Origin: Pogostemon cablin
Taxonomy: Eukaryota > Streptophyta > Magnoliopsida > Lamiales > Lamiaceae
Direction of reading: 5' to 3'
Assembly (NCBI GenBank): GCA_023678885.1
Contig: CM043009.1
Span: 14,563,117-14,627,116, forward strand
Length of the DNA stretch: 64,000 bases
In this document: one piece after another, positions 11,574 through 21,154 of the stretch
Layout of the letters: the number at the start of each line of letters is the position of its first letter
Position numbering within the stretch: the stretch's first letter is position 1
Translations under genes and position numbers: made by a program
The notes under the pieces: generated by a model
Database searches by the model: none
Seen by the model: the letters and a program-made list of their open reading frames with translations, nothing else
Told to the model about the DNA's origin: nothing

Positions 11574-12016
11574 AGCTTCAAATGATTTACCATTGTATGT
11601 TCTTTGTGATTTGATCAGAGATATGTATGCATGTGAGCTTGGTAGTATTCATGTATTTTGTAATAATACAAATTTCTTTGCTCTTAGTTTTTAACTATAG
11701 AGTATATTATGTGATGGATTTATACAGACAAAGATTGTTAGACATATATATTGAAATAGAGATGTATTGTGTGCCACCAAGTTCATTGTAGAATTGGATT
11801 TTTTTAAAAAAAAAATATAAAATAAGCGTTGAAAAGACAATTATACCACATGCATTAATATTACTTTATATAAAGGAGCATTTGATTCATATTGAGTTAA
11901 TAATATTTCATAAGCCTTAAAAATTTACTAAAAATAAAGAAGATAACACATTGATTGCACTTAAATGGGCATAATTTCCTTAGCCCAATAGTTAAAAAAA
12001 GGGCCCAAGTATATTA

Positions 12017-12268
12017 TTCTGTCCCATAAACAAATTCACACTTTCTATTTTTGTCCGTCTCATAAAGAAATACACACAAATCAAAACACACACAAATCAA
12101 TAACCTTACAACACACTTTAATTTCAAAATTGCCACCCTTTTACAACTCACCTAACTTACTGTATAATTTATTTATTACCTAAAAATACCAAATTACCCC
12201 TAAAAGTAAACTTTTTCTTAAACTCCGTATCTACAGTAACTGTGAATTTCTCTTTGGGACAGAGGGAG
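12017..12268. mobile_element. Stowaway-type MITE between genes B and C
   Basis: TTCTGTCCCATAAACAAATTC and GAATTTCTCTTTGGGACAGA GGGAG form the ends, with TA flanks. The interior is like 8229-8511. Confidence 0.75.
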
Positions 12269-12526
12269 TACAACTTAAGATGGAGGTGGGTTATCATATC
12301 CCATGAAACTAATGAAGAATTAAGACAATTCTCATGTTTATTTTAACATTTTTAAACTATAAATATAAAGACTGAAAAATAGATAAACTATTAATTATGG
12401 GCCTAAATTACTTTTTCTATAGATTAGGAGTTTGAATTTATTAGATATAAAAGATAATATGTGATAAATTTAGGCATGGGCCTGAGTTCAAATTATGTAT
12501 TAGTTTTGTATAATTCAAGTCCCTAA

Positions 12527-12530
<4 letters not shown>

Positions 12531-12561
<31 letters not shown>
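12531..12561. repeat. (TA)n microsatellite
   Basis: About 15 TA units in the centre of an imperfect inverted repeat (ATTAGGAGTTTGAATT at 12424 against AATTCAAGTCCCTAAT at 12510). Confidence 0.85.
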
Positions 12562-12567
<6 letters not shown>

Positions 12568-12662
12568 GTCTAGAATTGATAGTTTTTCTATTTTTCATAT
12601 TTTGAATTGATAAAATTCCAAAAAAGTAATAAAATAGTGAATCAATGATTAGTAAATTTAAA

Positions 12663-12845
12663 CCAAGTGGGTGGCTCACTTAACTACCGGGCTCCTCACT
12701 AAGGTGAATAACCTGGGTTCGATTATCTTCGAAAACGAATTGGAGAGTTGGGAGTTATAAGGAGGCTAGGTGAATAATCTTGGAGTATGGGTGTAATAAC
12801 TTCTAACCACTAACAAACTAATTTTGTTCGCTAAAAAAATAATAA
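12663..12845 (+). mobile_element. tRNA-derived SINE upstream of gene C
   Basis: The head has a pol III box A-like GTGGCTCACTTAACTACCGG... region and a box B GGTTCGATTATC about 50 bp later, followed by an unrelated body and an A-rich tail (CTAAAAAAATAATAA). It is flanked by a perfect 13-bp target duplication TAGTAAATTTAAA at 12650-12662 and 12846-12858. That combination fits a SINE, not a functional tRNA. Confidence 0.8.
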
Positions 12846-13899
12846 TAGTAAATTTAAATTGAAAAATGAATTTGGGAAATAATTGAGTTTAATCAATTGG
12901 ATAAAAAAATCAGCCAATTATTGGGTTTAAACTATCTAGCTAGTTCTAGTTCCTGACAGAAGCATTCTCCAAACAGCAGACATGGGATAAGAAACTGATC
13001 CACACTTCAACAGAAGAATGGAATTGCTAAGAGCTTTCGAGGAGACAAAAGCTGGGGTGAAAGGTCTCGTAGATTCTGCAGTCCCAAAGCTTCCCCAGAT
13101 CTTCGTGAGGCCGTCTGATGATCAAGAGCTGGTTCAAGATCACAAAACGACGTCGCAGATCCAAGTTCCGACCATCGATCTGCAGGACATCGAGAATCCA
13201 GAGAGACGACAACAGGTGGTTGAAGAAGTGAAGGGTGCATCGGAAAGCTGGGGGTTCTTCCAGGTGGTGAATCATGGGATCCCTCTGTCCGTTCTTGATG
13301 GGATGATTAATGGAGTCGAGAAATTCTACGACATGGAAATTGACGAGAAAAAGGAGTAATACTCGCGAGATAGGACGAGAAATGGGAAAATGCACTTTTG
13401 GTCCCATACAAGAAGTCTGATTTCATTTTTGGTCCCTAACCTTTTTTTGGTCCAAAAACTTACAATTTTGGTCTCTGCCGTAAGTTTTTTTTGACAGAAA
13501 TCGCTAAATAAAAAAATAAGAAAAATTAATTTTTTTTAAAGAACTAACCTCGTAAAAAAAGAATATAATTGGCATAAACTTTAGATTTCCACCAGCAATC
13601 AGAATCCACAATCAAATGAAGAAAAATAAAGAACAACCACCAATAACAAAAATTCACCAGAAATATAAATCTCAAAACATGTCAAACAATATGTATTAGA
13701 GTATAAATTAATTTCAGTAAAGAAAAGATTTAATTTAACTCCATAACTCAACGAGAAACTCAGCTTCCACACTGTCGGGGATGTTTATAGTCACAAATAC
13801 GCTCATACCTTGGTACTCAACTCAATTTCCATACTATCGAATCGAGTGTGACAGGCAATGAAGCTCCTTGGGGCAAATAGATAAATTAAATAACCGTCC

Positions 13900-14100
13900 C
13901 CGATCTATTGCCATACACTACCGTGATAGAAAATTTTCTGGAAGATCAGCTGATTCAGGCTTGTACAATTGGAAAACCATACCGAAAGGGATCAGCTTGT
14001 TCCCCGACCAATTGAGGTAGGGCGAAGAGCCACAGGTTTCGATTCTTAAATCGAAAATTAAACCAGAGAGGTTGTTGTTGGAGAATAGTATAAAGGTGTT
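13900..14100 (-). pseudogene. Captured LRR-domain fragment (BRL2/VH1-like receptor kinase)
   Basis: Read on the minus strand, this gives FSNNNLSGLIFDLRIETC, then NWSGNKLIP and, in a shifted frame, NCTSLNQL. These follow the plant LRR pattern (LDLSxNNLSGxI...LxLSGNxLxxxIP...NCTSLxxL) as in BRI1-like receptor kinases. At least one frameshift is present. It sits downstream of the RPL11 exons in the same orientation. Assignment to BRL2 in particular is by recall of the family, not by alignment. Confidence 0.55.
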
Positions 14101-14122
14101 ATAAACAGGGGAGGAGAATTAC

Positions 14123-14633
14123 CAGCAGCTTTCAGCAACAAAACAGAAGCAGGTGGAGTCTTCAAGACGAAAGTGAAGCTTCGATCCTGGAAATAATCAA
14201 AAATCAATCAAAAAACAGACAAATAAAAATGATTAATGTATATTGAGAGCAAATGAAACTCATGTCGTAAACTGTAATTTCAACAGGAATGATATAACCG
14301 GGTTTGTCAGCAGTTCTAGCATTGTAGTCCTTACAAAACGCCGCTATATTCACACCCTTCGCACCCAATGCGAGACCCACTAGCGGCGGCGGAGTCGCTT
14401 TTCCGGCCTCCAGAGCCAACTTCACCACCCCAACCACTGCCAATCATCCCAAAAAATTTACAATAATAATGAGCACATTGCACAGATATGCAAGTAGTCG
14501 CCAGTAGGATAGAAACACAACAAAATACAAAGCAAAGGTTTAATAATCGAGAAAATCAAATAACAACGGAGGATTAGAATTACACATTTGAATACCTTTT
14601 TTTAGGTTTTCCACCAGGTTTGGGCGGAGCCAT
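14123..14633 (-). pseudogene. PRPL11: Captured plastid ribosomal protein L11 gene fragment (three exons with introns)
   Basis: The exons on the minus strand are 14633-14596 (MAPPKPGGKPKK), 14436-14264 (VVGVVKLALEAGKATP...GYIIPVEITVYD) and 14186-14123 (DRSFTFVLKTPPASVLLLKAA). They match the mature N-terminal half of chloroplast L11, the GTPase-centre protein of the 50S subunit. Exon phases fit, and introns are kept with AG acceptors, so genomic DNA rather than cDNA was captured. The donor after exon 2 is AT where GT is expected (a CpG-type change). The L11 signature region is altered (PPPLVGLALGAKG for PAPPVGPALGSKG). The transit peptide and C-terminal half are missing. Confidence 0.85.
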
Positions 14634-15049
14634 AGAAATGATGGTGAGAGATCGCGGGGAGGAAGGAAGGCACATAGACCGATTCTTATTCAACAACTGT
14701 AGAGTGTTCGTCTGGTTTGAGGATAAACTGGAGGATGAAGAGGTGGAAAACATGGAAGAAGATGGAAGCTTTGCTTCATTCTCGCCATTGAGGTTTCGAT
14801 ACTACAATTTATTGATTCAGAGAAAGAAGTTCTTGGGTAGGAAACCGATGATGTTATTGAAAGCAAAATTGACACACTTGAGATTAGGGCAATTGGCGAA
14901 AAAAAATTGGGGAAATTAGCTAAAAATCCCAGAAAGAGAGAGCTGGAGGTGCGGATTCACAGTAAATTGATGGTGGCTTGTACATGGAAAGAATTGACAG
15001 AGAAATTGAGAGAGATGAGCATATCCATGGAAGAAAAGAGAGACAAAGA

Positions 15050-15255
15050 GATTTGGCCAAGGAGATTGGATTTAGCAAGATAACGTCGGTGACTCTTCCA
15101 ACATCATTGCAGGTGATTCCACGCCATGTGCAGGGATCTCTGGAGAGCTTCCAGTCAGAAACGGCGTCGTTTGGGTCCTTGAGGATCATCTTATTAAAGG
15201 ATAGAAGAGCGGAGGCATTGGATTTCTTGGGGCCTGGGCAATATTTTTGCAACAT
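15050..15255 (-). pseudogene. Captured N-terminal cap of an LRR receptor-like kinase
   Basis: The minus-strand reading includes ALLSFNKMILKDPNDAVSDW and RDPCTWRGITCNDVGRVTDV, the LRRNT_2 cap (ALLxFKxxI..DPxGxLSxWxxxxxPCxWxGxxC) of plant LRR kinases; the wording is closest to the BRL2/VH1 type. Coding resemblance stops near 15050, before the first full LRR. It is the most upstream of the captured pieces in the minus orientation. Confidence 0.75.
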
Positions 15256-15798
15256 GGAGGGGAGTGATCGGCGACAGATTTCTGATTTATCCTATGCAAG
15301 CATCTTCTTGAATTCGATTGATTATGCGATGTATTTTGGATGAAGGAATTGAGATAAGCAGTTAGGGTTTCAAGGAAAGGAGGAAATTTAAGAACATGTG
15401 ATTCAAATCCGTTCAACCCTCTCTCTTACTGATGGACACGTGGTGCTCACGTGCTGATTCCGTTTAATTATTTTACGGAAGTTTGAAAAAAAAGTAATGA
15501 GACCAAAATTATAATGAAAAGGACAAAAATGAAATCAAACTTCTTGGGACTAAAAGTGCATTTTTCCCAACAAGAAATGTACGATATATATTATAGCAAC
15601 TATGATCTCTTCGCTTCGAGAACTGCCAGCTGGAGGGATACTTTGACCATAGCCTTCAATGGCGGATATCAATCTTTGGATCCCCAAGAATTGCCCCCTT
15701 CTTGCAGGTATCAATATGATTGCTCAACTACTCTTCTGTTTCTATTATTATTATTTTATATTTTTTAATTTAAGTCTGTATCACAGTGGCACATGCTA

Positions 15799-16214
15799 CT
15801 CCCTCCGTTCTCAAAATAAGTATATAGTTTTCTCCCAATACAAAGTATTCATTTCTTTTTTTGGTTGATGTGACGTATACAATAATATTATTATAAACAA
15901 CCCAACACTAATACAATTATTATCTATACATTAAAATTTTACTCCCTTCATCTGCCCGAAAGGTCCATATTTTGCCATTTTGGGCGTCCGCACCAAAGCT
16001 CCACATTTCCCTTTTTAACACATGGGACCCACACACATCACTAATACAATAAATTTATGGGACCCATACACCCCACTAATACAACTGTCAACTACATCTT
16101 AAATAATAATACTCCTTAATCCCCGTGCAAAAAATAAATGTTCATCTTTGTGGCGGACGGAGGGAGTATTTTTCTTACCTCATAAACGGATACTTATAAA
16201 TGGGACAGAGGGAG
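15799..16214. mobile_element. Stowaway-type MITE containing a second MITE (intron 1 of gene C)
   Basis: The outer ends CTCCCTCCGTTCTCAAAATA and ATAAATGGGACAGAGGGAG have TA flanks. A complete second copy lies inside at 15942-16166. Confidence 0.8.
15942..16166. mobile_element. Stowaway-type MITE nested in a MITE
   Basis: The ends CTCCCTTCATCTGCCCGAAAG and GTGGCGGACGGAGGGAG have TA on both sides (15940-15941, 16167-16168), inside the element 15799-16214. Confidence 0.8.
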
Positions 16215-16257
16215 TATTATTTACTATTTTTCATTTTCTATTAATTAATTATTGATA

Positions 16258-16342
16258 AGGGCAAGTATTATATGAGGCCATCTCAAGTAAGCTTTTATGA
16301 GAGACGAATAAAAAGTAATAACATCATTAACGAAAAGTGATA
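16258..16342. mobile_element. GAGACCGTCTC-family MITE, partial
   Basis: ATGAGGCCATCTCAAGTAAGC and TATGAGAGACGAATAAAAAG match the terminal block of this family. The copy is cut by the Stowaway MITE that follows; its interior seems to resume at about 16572. Confidence 0.45.
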
Positions 16343-16569
16343 CCCCCTTCGTCCGCCACAAACGTATACATTTATTTTTTACACGTGGATTAAGGAGTAT
16401 TATTATTTAATAGGTAGTAGATAGTTGTATTAGTGGAGTATGTGAGTCCAATATATTAAATGTATTAGTGATGTGTGTGTGAGTCCCATGTGTTTAAAAA
16501 GGAAAATGTATACATTTAGTGCGGACGCCCAAAATAACAAAATGTATACTCTCCGCCGGATGGAGGGAG
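16343..16569. mobile_element. Stowaway-type MITE in intron 1 of gene C
   Basis: The ends CCCCCTTCGTCCGCCACAAAC and CTCCGCCGGATGGAGGGAG are flanked by TA. Confidence 0.8.
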
Positions 16570-16664
16570 TAATATATTATAATGAATGTGATAAAATAAT
16601 TACACAATTAGGAGTATTTGCTTATTAATGATTACAATTACTTAGACATACATGATACACCAAA

Positions 16665-16845
16665 AATCCAGAATCGGCAGTTCAAATTAGAATCAGCGGT
16701 TAAAACCGGAAGTCCAAAGTAGAACATGATTTCAAAATTTTAAAAGAAATCAATTGGGAACCGGCTGTGACGAACCGGAACCGCAACTGCCTCAGGACTG
16801 GTTCGGTTCCGGTTCAGTACCGGAACTGGCGTGCTTGCGTACAAT
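16665..16845. mobile_element. hAT-like terminal fragment
   Basis: A run of GAACCGGAACCGCAAC, GGTTCGGTTCCGGTTC and related words is typical of the subterminal region of some plant hAT elements. Only one end is present and there is no coding sequence. Confidence 0.35.
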
Positions 16846-18239
16846 TAACATCTTAAACTACCTATAAAAAGAAAAGATTATCTTAACAAGAAAATGGCTG
16901 GCGTACAATATACCATGAATCGTGATCATTCTTTCAGAATCTTTCTAACTCATTCTTAAAATTGACAGAGAATCAGCAGTGAAATATTCAAAATACATAG
17001 AAGTTTTAGGGAATGCTCTTCTTGGGTTATTATCAGAAGCTCTAGGACTCCAAACAGATCACTTAAAAAATATGGAATGTTCACTCGGCCATCGTCTCCA
17101 CTGTCACTTTTATCCAGCTTGCCCCGAGCCTGAACTAGCTATCGGAACAAGCAGGCACACTGATATTGGCTTCCTCACCATTCTTCTACAAAATCGAATC
17201 TTCAAAGGTCTCCAGGTCTTGTACAATAGTCAATGGATCGACATTCTACCGGTTCATGGAAGTTTGGTTGTAAACATCGGAGATCTTCTTCAGGTATATT
17301 TTTTACTTCCTTCATTCGTCTCTAAATTATCTATTTTATCATATTGGACGTTCACTCCAAAAGTATTTTTCTTTTCAAGGACATGTTGTGATCATGTTAT
17401 GATATTAAGCATAGTATGCCTATTATCTAGTGATAACATGAATGTTAAAATACTATTATGGTCATGTTATGATATTAAGTGATGGAGTATTTTCTTATTT
17501 AAAGTGTGCATTAAATATTGAGACAGATGAATAGAGAAAGTATGCATAAAATGTTGAGGTTAAACGAGTACATGACTTCAATCAATAGCAATTGAATATA
17601 GAGTCTAAATATTTTATATACAATATATATAAGAAAAAACTTACTGTATATGGAGTATAATTTACTATTCTAGTGTTAAACAAAAAGTGATCATGAAATG
17701 CTGAGGCAAAAGGAGTAAATGAGATCAATCATAAGAAATTGATAGAATATATTCTAATAAATTATACTCCATATATGTAGTTTAATTCATTTTTTGTCAT
17801 GTTAATATGATATATGGCTCATATCAAATGGAAGATTCAAAAGCAGTGAGCACAGAGCAAAAGCAAATGGAATAGGCCCAAGAATTTCAGTGGCTTGTTT
17901 TTTCTCTGGCCCTCCAAATGGATCTAAAATTTATAGTCCTATTAAAGAGTTGATATCAGAAGAAAATCCTTCGATATACAAAGATATTGTCTTAAGTGAA
18001 TATTTAGCCAAGTTCTTGACAACTGGATAAAGATGTGAAGTTTCAAATGACTTACGATCATGTTCTTTGTAATTTGATCACAGAATATATGTATGTGTGC
18101 TTGGTAGTATTCATGTATTTTGTAATAATACAAAGTAGCTCTTAGTTTGTAACTAAGAGTACGTATGTTATATATGTGATGGAATACCAAACAAAGATTG
18201 TTAGATTTATATAATACTGACACATCATGTGTTTTTAGA

Positions 18240-18468
18240 ATTTAGTATTATGGATAATGGTATATTATTTTGTTCTAAAGGATATACACTTTAATTAATA
18301 ATGATACATCGTTTTGTTCTAAAGTGTATACACTTTTCATTAATATATTTTTATTTTTCTTCAGAAAATAAAGGGTACACATTTTTATACTAAAGGATAT
18401 ACAATTTAACACAAAATTCTAAAGGCACACGGAAAGTGTTCCCGTGCGTCCGGACGCACACAAGTTTT
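18240..18468. mobile_element. GTGCGCC-family MITE, truncated copy
   Basis: Blocks such as TTCTAAAGGATATACACTTT, ACACAAAATTCTAAAGGCAC and CGTCCGGACGCACACAAG match the element at 60301-60691. Only one terminus is recognisable, ending in AAGTTTTTACC, which matches the start of the 60.3-kb copy. Confidence 0.55.
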
Positions 18469-18495
18469 TACCTACTAAAATAATATCTTAAATAA

Positions 18496-18897
18496 CACTA
18501 CTAAAAAACTTTTTTTTACCAACAAAATATTCCGTTGATAAAAAACTTTAATTTCATTATTAAATTGTTATACCAATAGATTAACAATGAAATTTGTGGG
18601 TAAATTTCTATTGGTAAAATAGTAATTGGTAAATTTTTAACAATGAAATTAAATTCAATTATGTAGGTAATCCGTTGCTAATTATATTCTTGCTGGCAAT
18701 TTATATAATGATTATGTTGCTACTCTATTGGTAAATAGCAACAGATTTTATTTCGTTTGTAAAAAGTATAATAAATTCATTGATATTCTATTGCTAAAAG
18801 AAAAAAAAATATAATTTTTGTTGGTAATCAATACTAATCATTAGTTATTACTAATGGATTGAATTTCATTGATAAATTTTGTTGTTAAAAAAGAGTG
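18496..18897. mobile_element. Miniature CACTA-type element
   Basis: It starts CACTACTAAAAAACT and ends in AAAAAAGAGTG, the inverse of CACTCTTTTTT. Both ends carry short subterminal words (ACCAACAAAAT, AACAATGAAATT, ATTGGTAAA) in both orientations, as in CACTA transposons. The 3-bp flanks TAA and CAT do not match, so the ends or the duplication have changed. It has no coding sequence. Confidence 0.5.
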
Positions 18898-20580
18898 CAT
18901 TTATGGTATAAACTTAAGAAGTTCTATGAAAAAAATCACTAATTTATACAACTTCAAATTTACGTAGATCAATATTCAACCAATCAATACATTTTTCAAG
19001 CAAACTAACATTTGATTGCTAAAATACTCAAAGATTAAATCATGAAAAATAATATTAGTACAAAGAGATGGTCTATATGTTAGAATACGCTTAAAATGGC
19101 GGAGTTTACACGGGTTTGAGATGCCTTTTTTGCCGTTTTCATGTTCGTATGAGATCACCTATTCCAATTTCATATTTCATTTGATATTTTATCTTTTAAA
19201 TGGATTGAAATGGTCGTTTGAGATTGAGACTGTCTTAATCTTAAATTATTGACTTTAAAAATGGCCTCCGCGACAGGTGATTGGTTGTTATGGTTGTTAT
19301 AAATAGAGACAAGAGTTTGAGATGATTAATTCGGCTTTAATGGTTTGTGGTTGGTTCAATGTAAAAAGGCTATCCAAACTTGTCTTCTCTGTTCTTATAA
19401 TTGAGAGAGTTTCCCGTCTCAACAATATATAACTACTTTTATTACAAAGTTCATTAAAGTGTGGAGGTCCGCAATGGTACGGAGTCACCCAAACTTTGAA
19501 ATTTGGGTTACAACTATTAATTTGCAAATTACATCATTCATTCAAAACGAATGTATTTTCATTTATGATTGTTTTAAAATATTCATTTTCTTCTTGAATT
19601 GAGTATTCACATTTACAAATTCATGGAGTAACCAAAGTTTTACTCATTTTGTCCACCTTAAATGTCCCAATTTTAACTATTTTGGATATCCATATTAAAG
19701 GTGCTCGTTTTCTTTTTTTTAAGTAAAAAGATCCCATATGACTCGTTACTTACTACTAATACAACTACCCACTAAATATTCTCTCTATCCCTTTAAAGAA
19801 GGTAATTTGTTTTGTGTATGTCGACTAAGGAATAGAGAGTATAATTTAATGTGTAGTGGATAATTATATTAGTAGGTGTATGAGCCCCATCTTTCAAGTG
19901 TGTGTGGATCCCACATTTGTAAAAAGAAAATGTGACCATTTAAACGGGACGACGAAAATAGAAAAAAAGAAATCATTTAAAGGGGACGGGGAGGGTATAA
20001 AATAATATTTCCCCCATTCCTGAAATACAAGTATGTTTTTAAAAAGTAAAACTAATATAGTAAAATTTAATACAATAACTTCTTACTACATATCAAATTA
20101 TATTACTATCTCCATCCCACATATTAAAAATAAATTTTACAAAAAATATAATATGTATAAATTGGATTTATAGGAGACTCCTTTATATAATATTATATTA
20201 CTGAAAATTAAAGAAAAATACTATATTTGAATATTAACCTCATACACCCAATTATTAAATTGTAATGGAATAATATACCGTGTAATAAGATATATATATA
20301 TATATATATAAAAGTGACACCACTAACCGTTTCTAGGAAATGAAGAATCTCTAGCAAGTTTATGGGAGGATAGAAAACTAATCTAATGCTTTGTACCTAG
20401 AAAAGTGAAAAGGAAATGAGAGTGAAGAAGGGATGAATGAGTGGCTCCAAAGTGATAACAAACAAATAGAGTAAAAGAAAAAGGTTCCAACAAGGCATGT
20501 GTTACACGTTCCCATCACACAAATAAACTAATCCATGCATTTAACAAAGTCAAAAAGGGACTATTCTTAGTATATTTTTT
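18898..20580. other. Spacer upstream of the RING-H2 gene
   Basis: AT-rich sequence with one Stowaway-type MITE (19779-19995) and a worn CTCCATCCC-type remnant near 20010-20130. No host gene is visible. Confidence 0.6.
19779..19995. mobile_element. Stowaway-type MITE
   Basis: TTCTCTCTATCCCTTTAAAG pairs with CATTTAAAGGGGACGGGGAGG; TA is found on both sides. Confidence 0.65.
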
Positions 20581-20628
20581 TTCTTCTTCTTCTTCCATGA
20601 AGTTTCTGACCATGACTTTTTGTTAGAC

Positions 20629-20636
20629 TATAAATA
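20629..20636 (+). promoter_or_regulatory. TATA box of the RING-H2 gene
   Basis: TATAAATA lies 141 bp upstream of the ATG, which would give a leader of roughly 110 nt. It is preceded by a TTCTTC-rich tract, common in plant promoters. Confidence 0.55.
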
Positions 20637-20776
20637 TGCACAATGAACCAAGAATATATATCAATTACATGCAATTATATATTTCTCATTAGCTAGCTAG
20701 CTAACTATATCTCCCATTTCTGAAACTTATATATTGAACTTTTCCACCATTATATACACACACAAATAGGAGAAGA

Positions 20777-21094
20777 ATGATTTCACCTCAAATACTTACT
20801 GAAGATGCGTTCGACCTAGACTTCGCACTGACAATGCCCGCAGATTCATTTTCTGCGGAGGAAACAGACACTGCCGGCGCAGCCCGGCTCGTGCTCGACC
20901 ATTTGCCAACCGTGCATGGCGGTGGAGGTCAATGCATGGTTTGTATAAACGGGTTCGGGTCAGGTCGGGCTCCCGCAAAGCAACTGCGGTGTTCCCATCT
21001 TTTCCATGAAAATTGTATTTCTCAGTGGCTCTCAATCCAAAACTCTTGCCCTGTGTGTCGTCGGAAAATCTCCGACAGTGAAAATTATTTATGA
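20777..21094 (+). CDS. Small RING-H2 finger protein (putative E3 ubiquitin ligase)
   Basis: An intronless 105-aa reading frame. The C-terminal half has the RING-H2 ligands C53-x2-C56-x15-C72-x-H74-x2-H77-x2-C80-x10-C91-x2-C94, with the usual W84 and the CPVC ending. This fold binds two zinc ions and an E2 enzyme, so the likely role is transfer of ubiquitin to a partner. The first 45 residues are acidic with no membrane segment or signal peptide, so a soluble protein is expected. The GC-richer coding part stands out from its AT-rich surroundings. A TATA box is at 20629 and AATAAA at 21149. The target is not predictable. Confidence 0.85.
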   Translation: MISPQILTEDAFDLDFALTMPADSFSAEETDTAGAARLVLDHLPTVHGGGGQCMVCINGFGSGRAPAKQLRCSHLFHENCISQWLSIQNSCPVCRRKISDSENYL

Positions 21095-21148
21095 TTCTTC
21101 TCATTTATTTGATTTTTAATTCATATGATTTATATATTTGGCTAACTT

Positions 21149-21154
21149 AATAAA
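21149..21154 (+). terminator. Poly(A) signal of the RING-H2 gene
   Basis: AATAAA 55 nt after the stop codon, followed by T-rich sequence. Confidence 0.45.

Larger units (their letters stand above)
13384..15568 (-). mobile_element. Pack-MULE carrying two captured host genes, inside exon 1 of gene C
   Basis: The terminal inverted repeats begin GGGAAAATGCACTTTTGGTC at the left and, on the other strand, GGGAAAAATGCACTTTTAGTC at the right, and extend imperfectly for about 100 bp. The flanks ACGAGAAAT (13375-13383) and ACAAGAAAT (15570-15578) are a 9-bp duplication with one G/A change. Removing the element and one copy restores alignment with gene B exon 1. There is no transposase, so it is non-autonomous. 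The interior holds host gene pieces, all reading on the minus strand: an LRR-kinase 5' part, plastid RPL11 exons, then further LRR-like sequence. Confidence 0.85.
12982..18030 (+). pseudogene. 2-oxoglutarate/Fe(II) dioxygenase gene C, inactivated paralogue of B
   Basis: The remnants are exon 1 at 12982-13383 and 15579-15707 (split by the MULE), exon 2 at 16969-17293 and exon 3 at 17818-18030. Exon 2 has the same length as in gene B and keeps HTD. The lesions are: ATG-GGA-TAA at the ancestral start (a downstream ATG at 13018 still opens 113 codons); TAA at 13357 where gene B has TAT (Tyr); a 2185-bp insertion; a 4-nt insertion in a TATATA stretch (about 15585-15590) that shifts the frame; the intron 2 acceptor changed from CATAG to TATATGG; and deletion of the last 12 codons, so that GGA is followed directly by the original TAA. 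Exon 3 keeps EHRA and PRIS. No full-length enzyme can be made. Confidence 0.9.

Noticed and set aside
14620..15343. Plus-strand frames inside the Pack-MULE
   Set aside because: The recognisable protein similarity is on the minus strand; these are its shadows.
18498..18520. A shared origin of the 18.5-kb and 32.4-kb CACTA elements
   Set aside because: Terminal and subterminal sequences differ beyond the CACTA pentamer.
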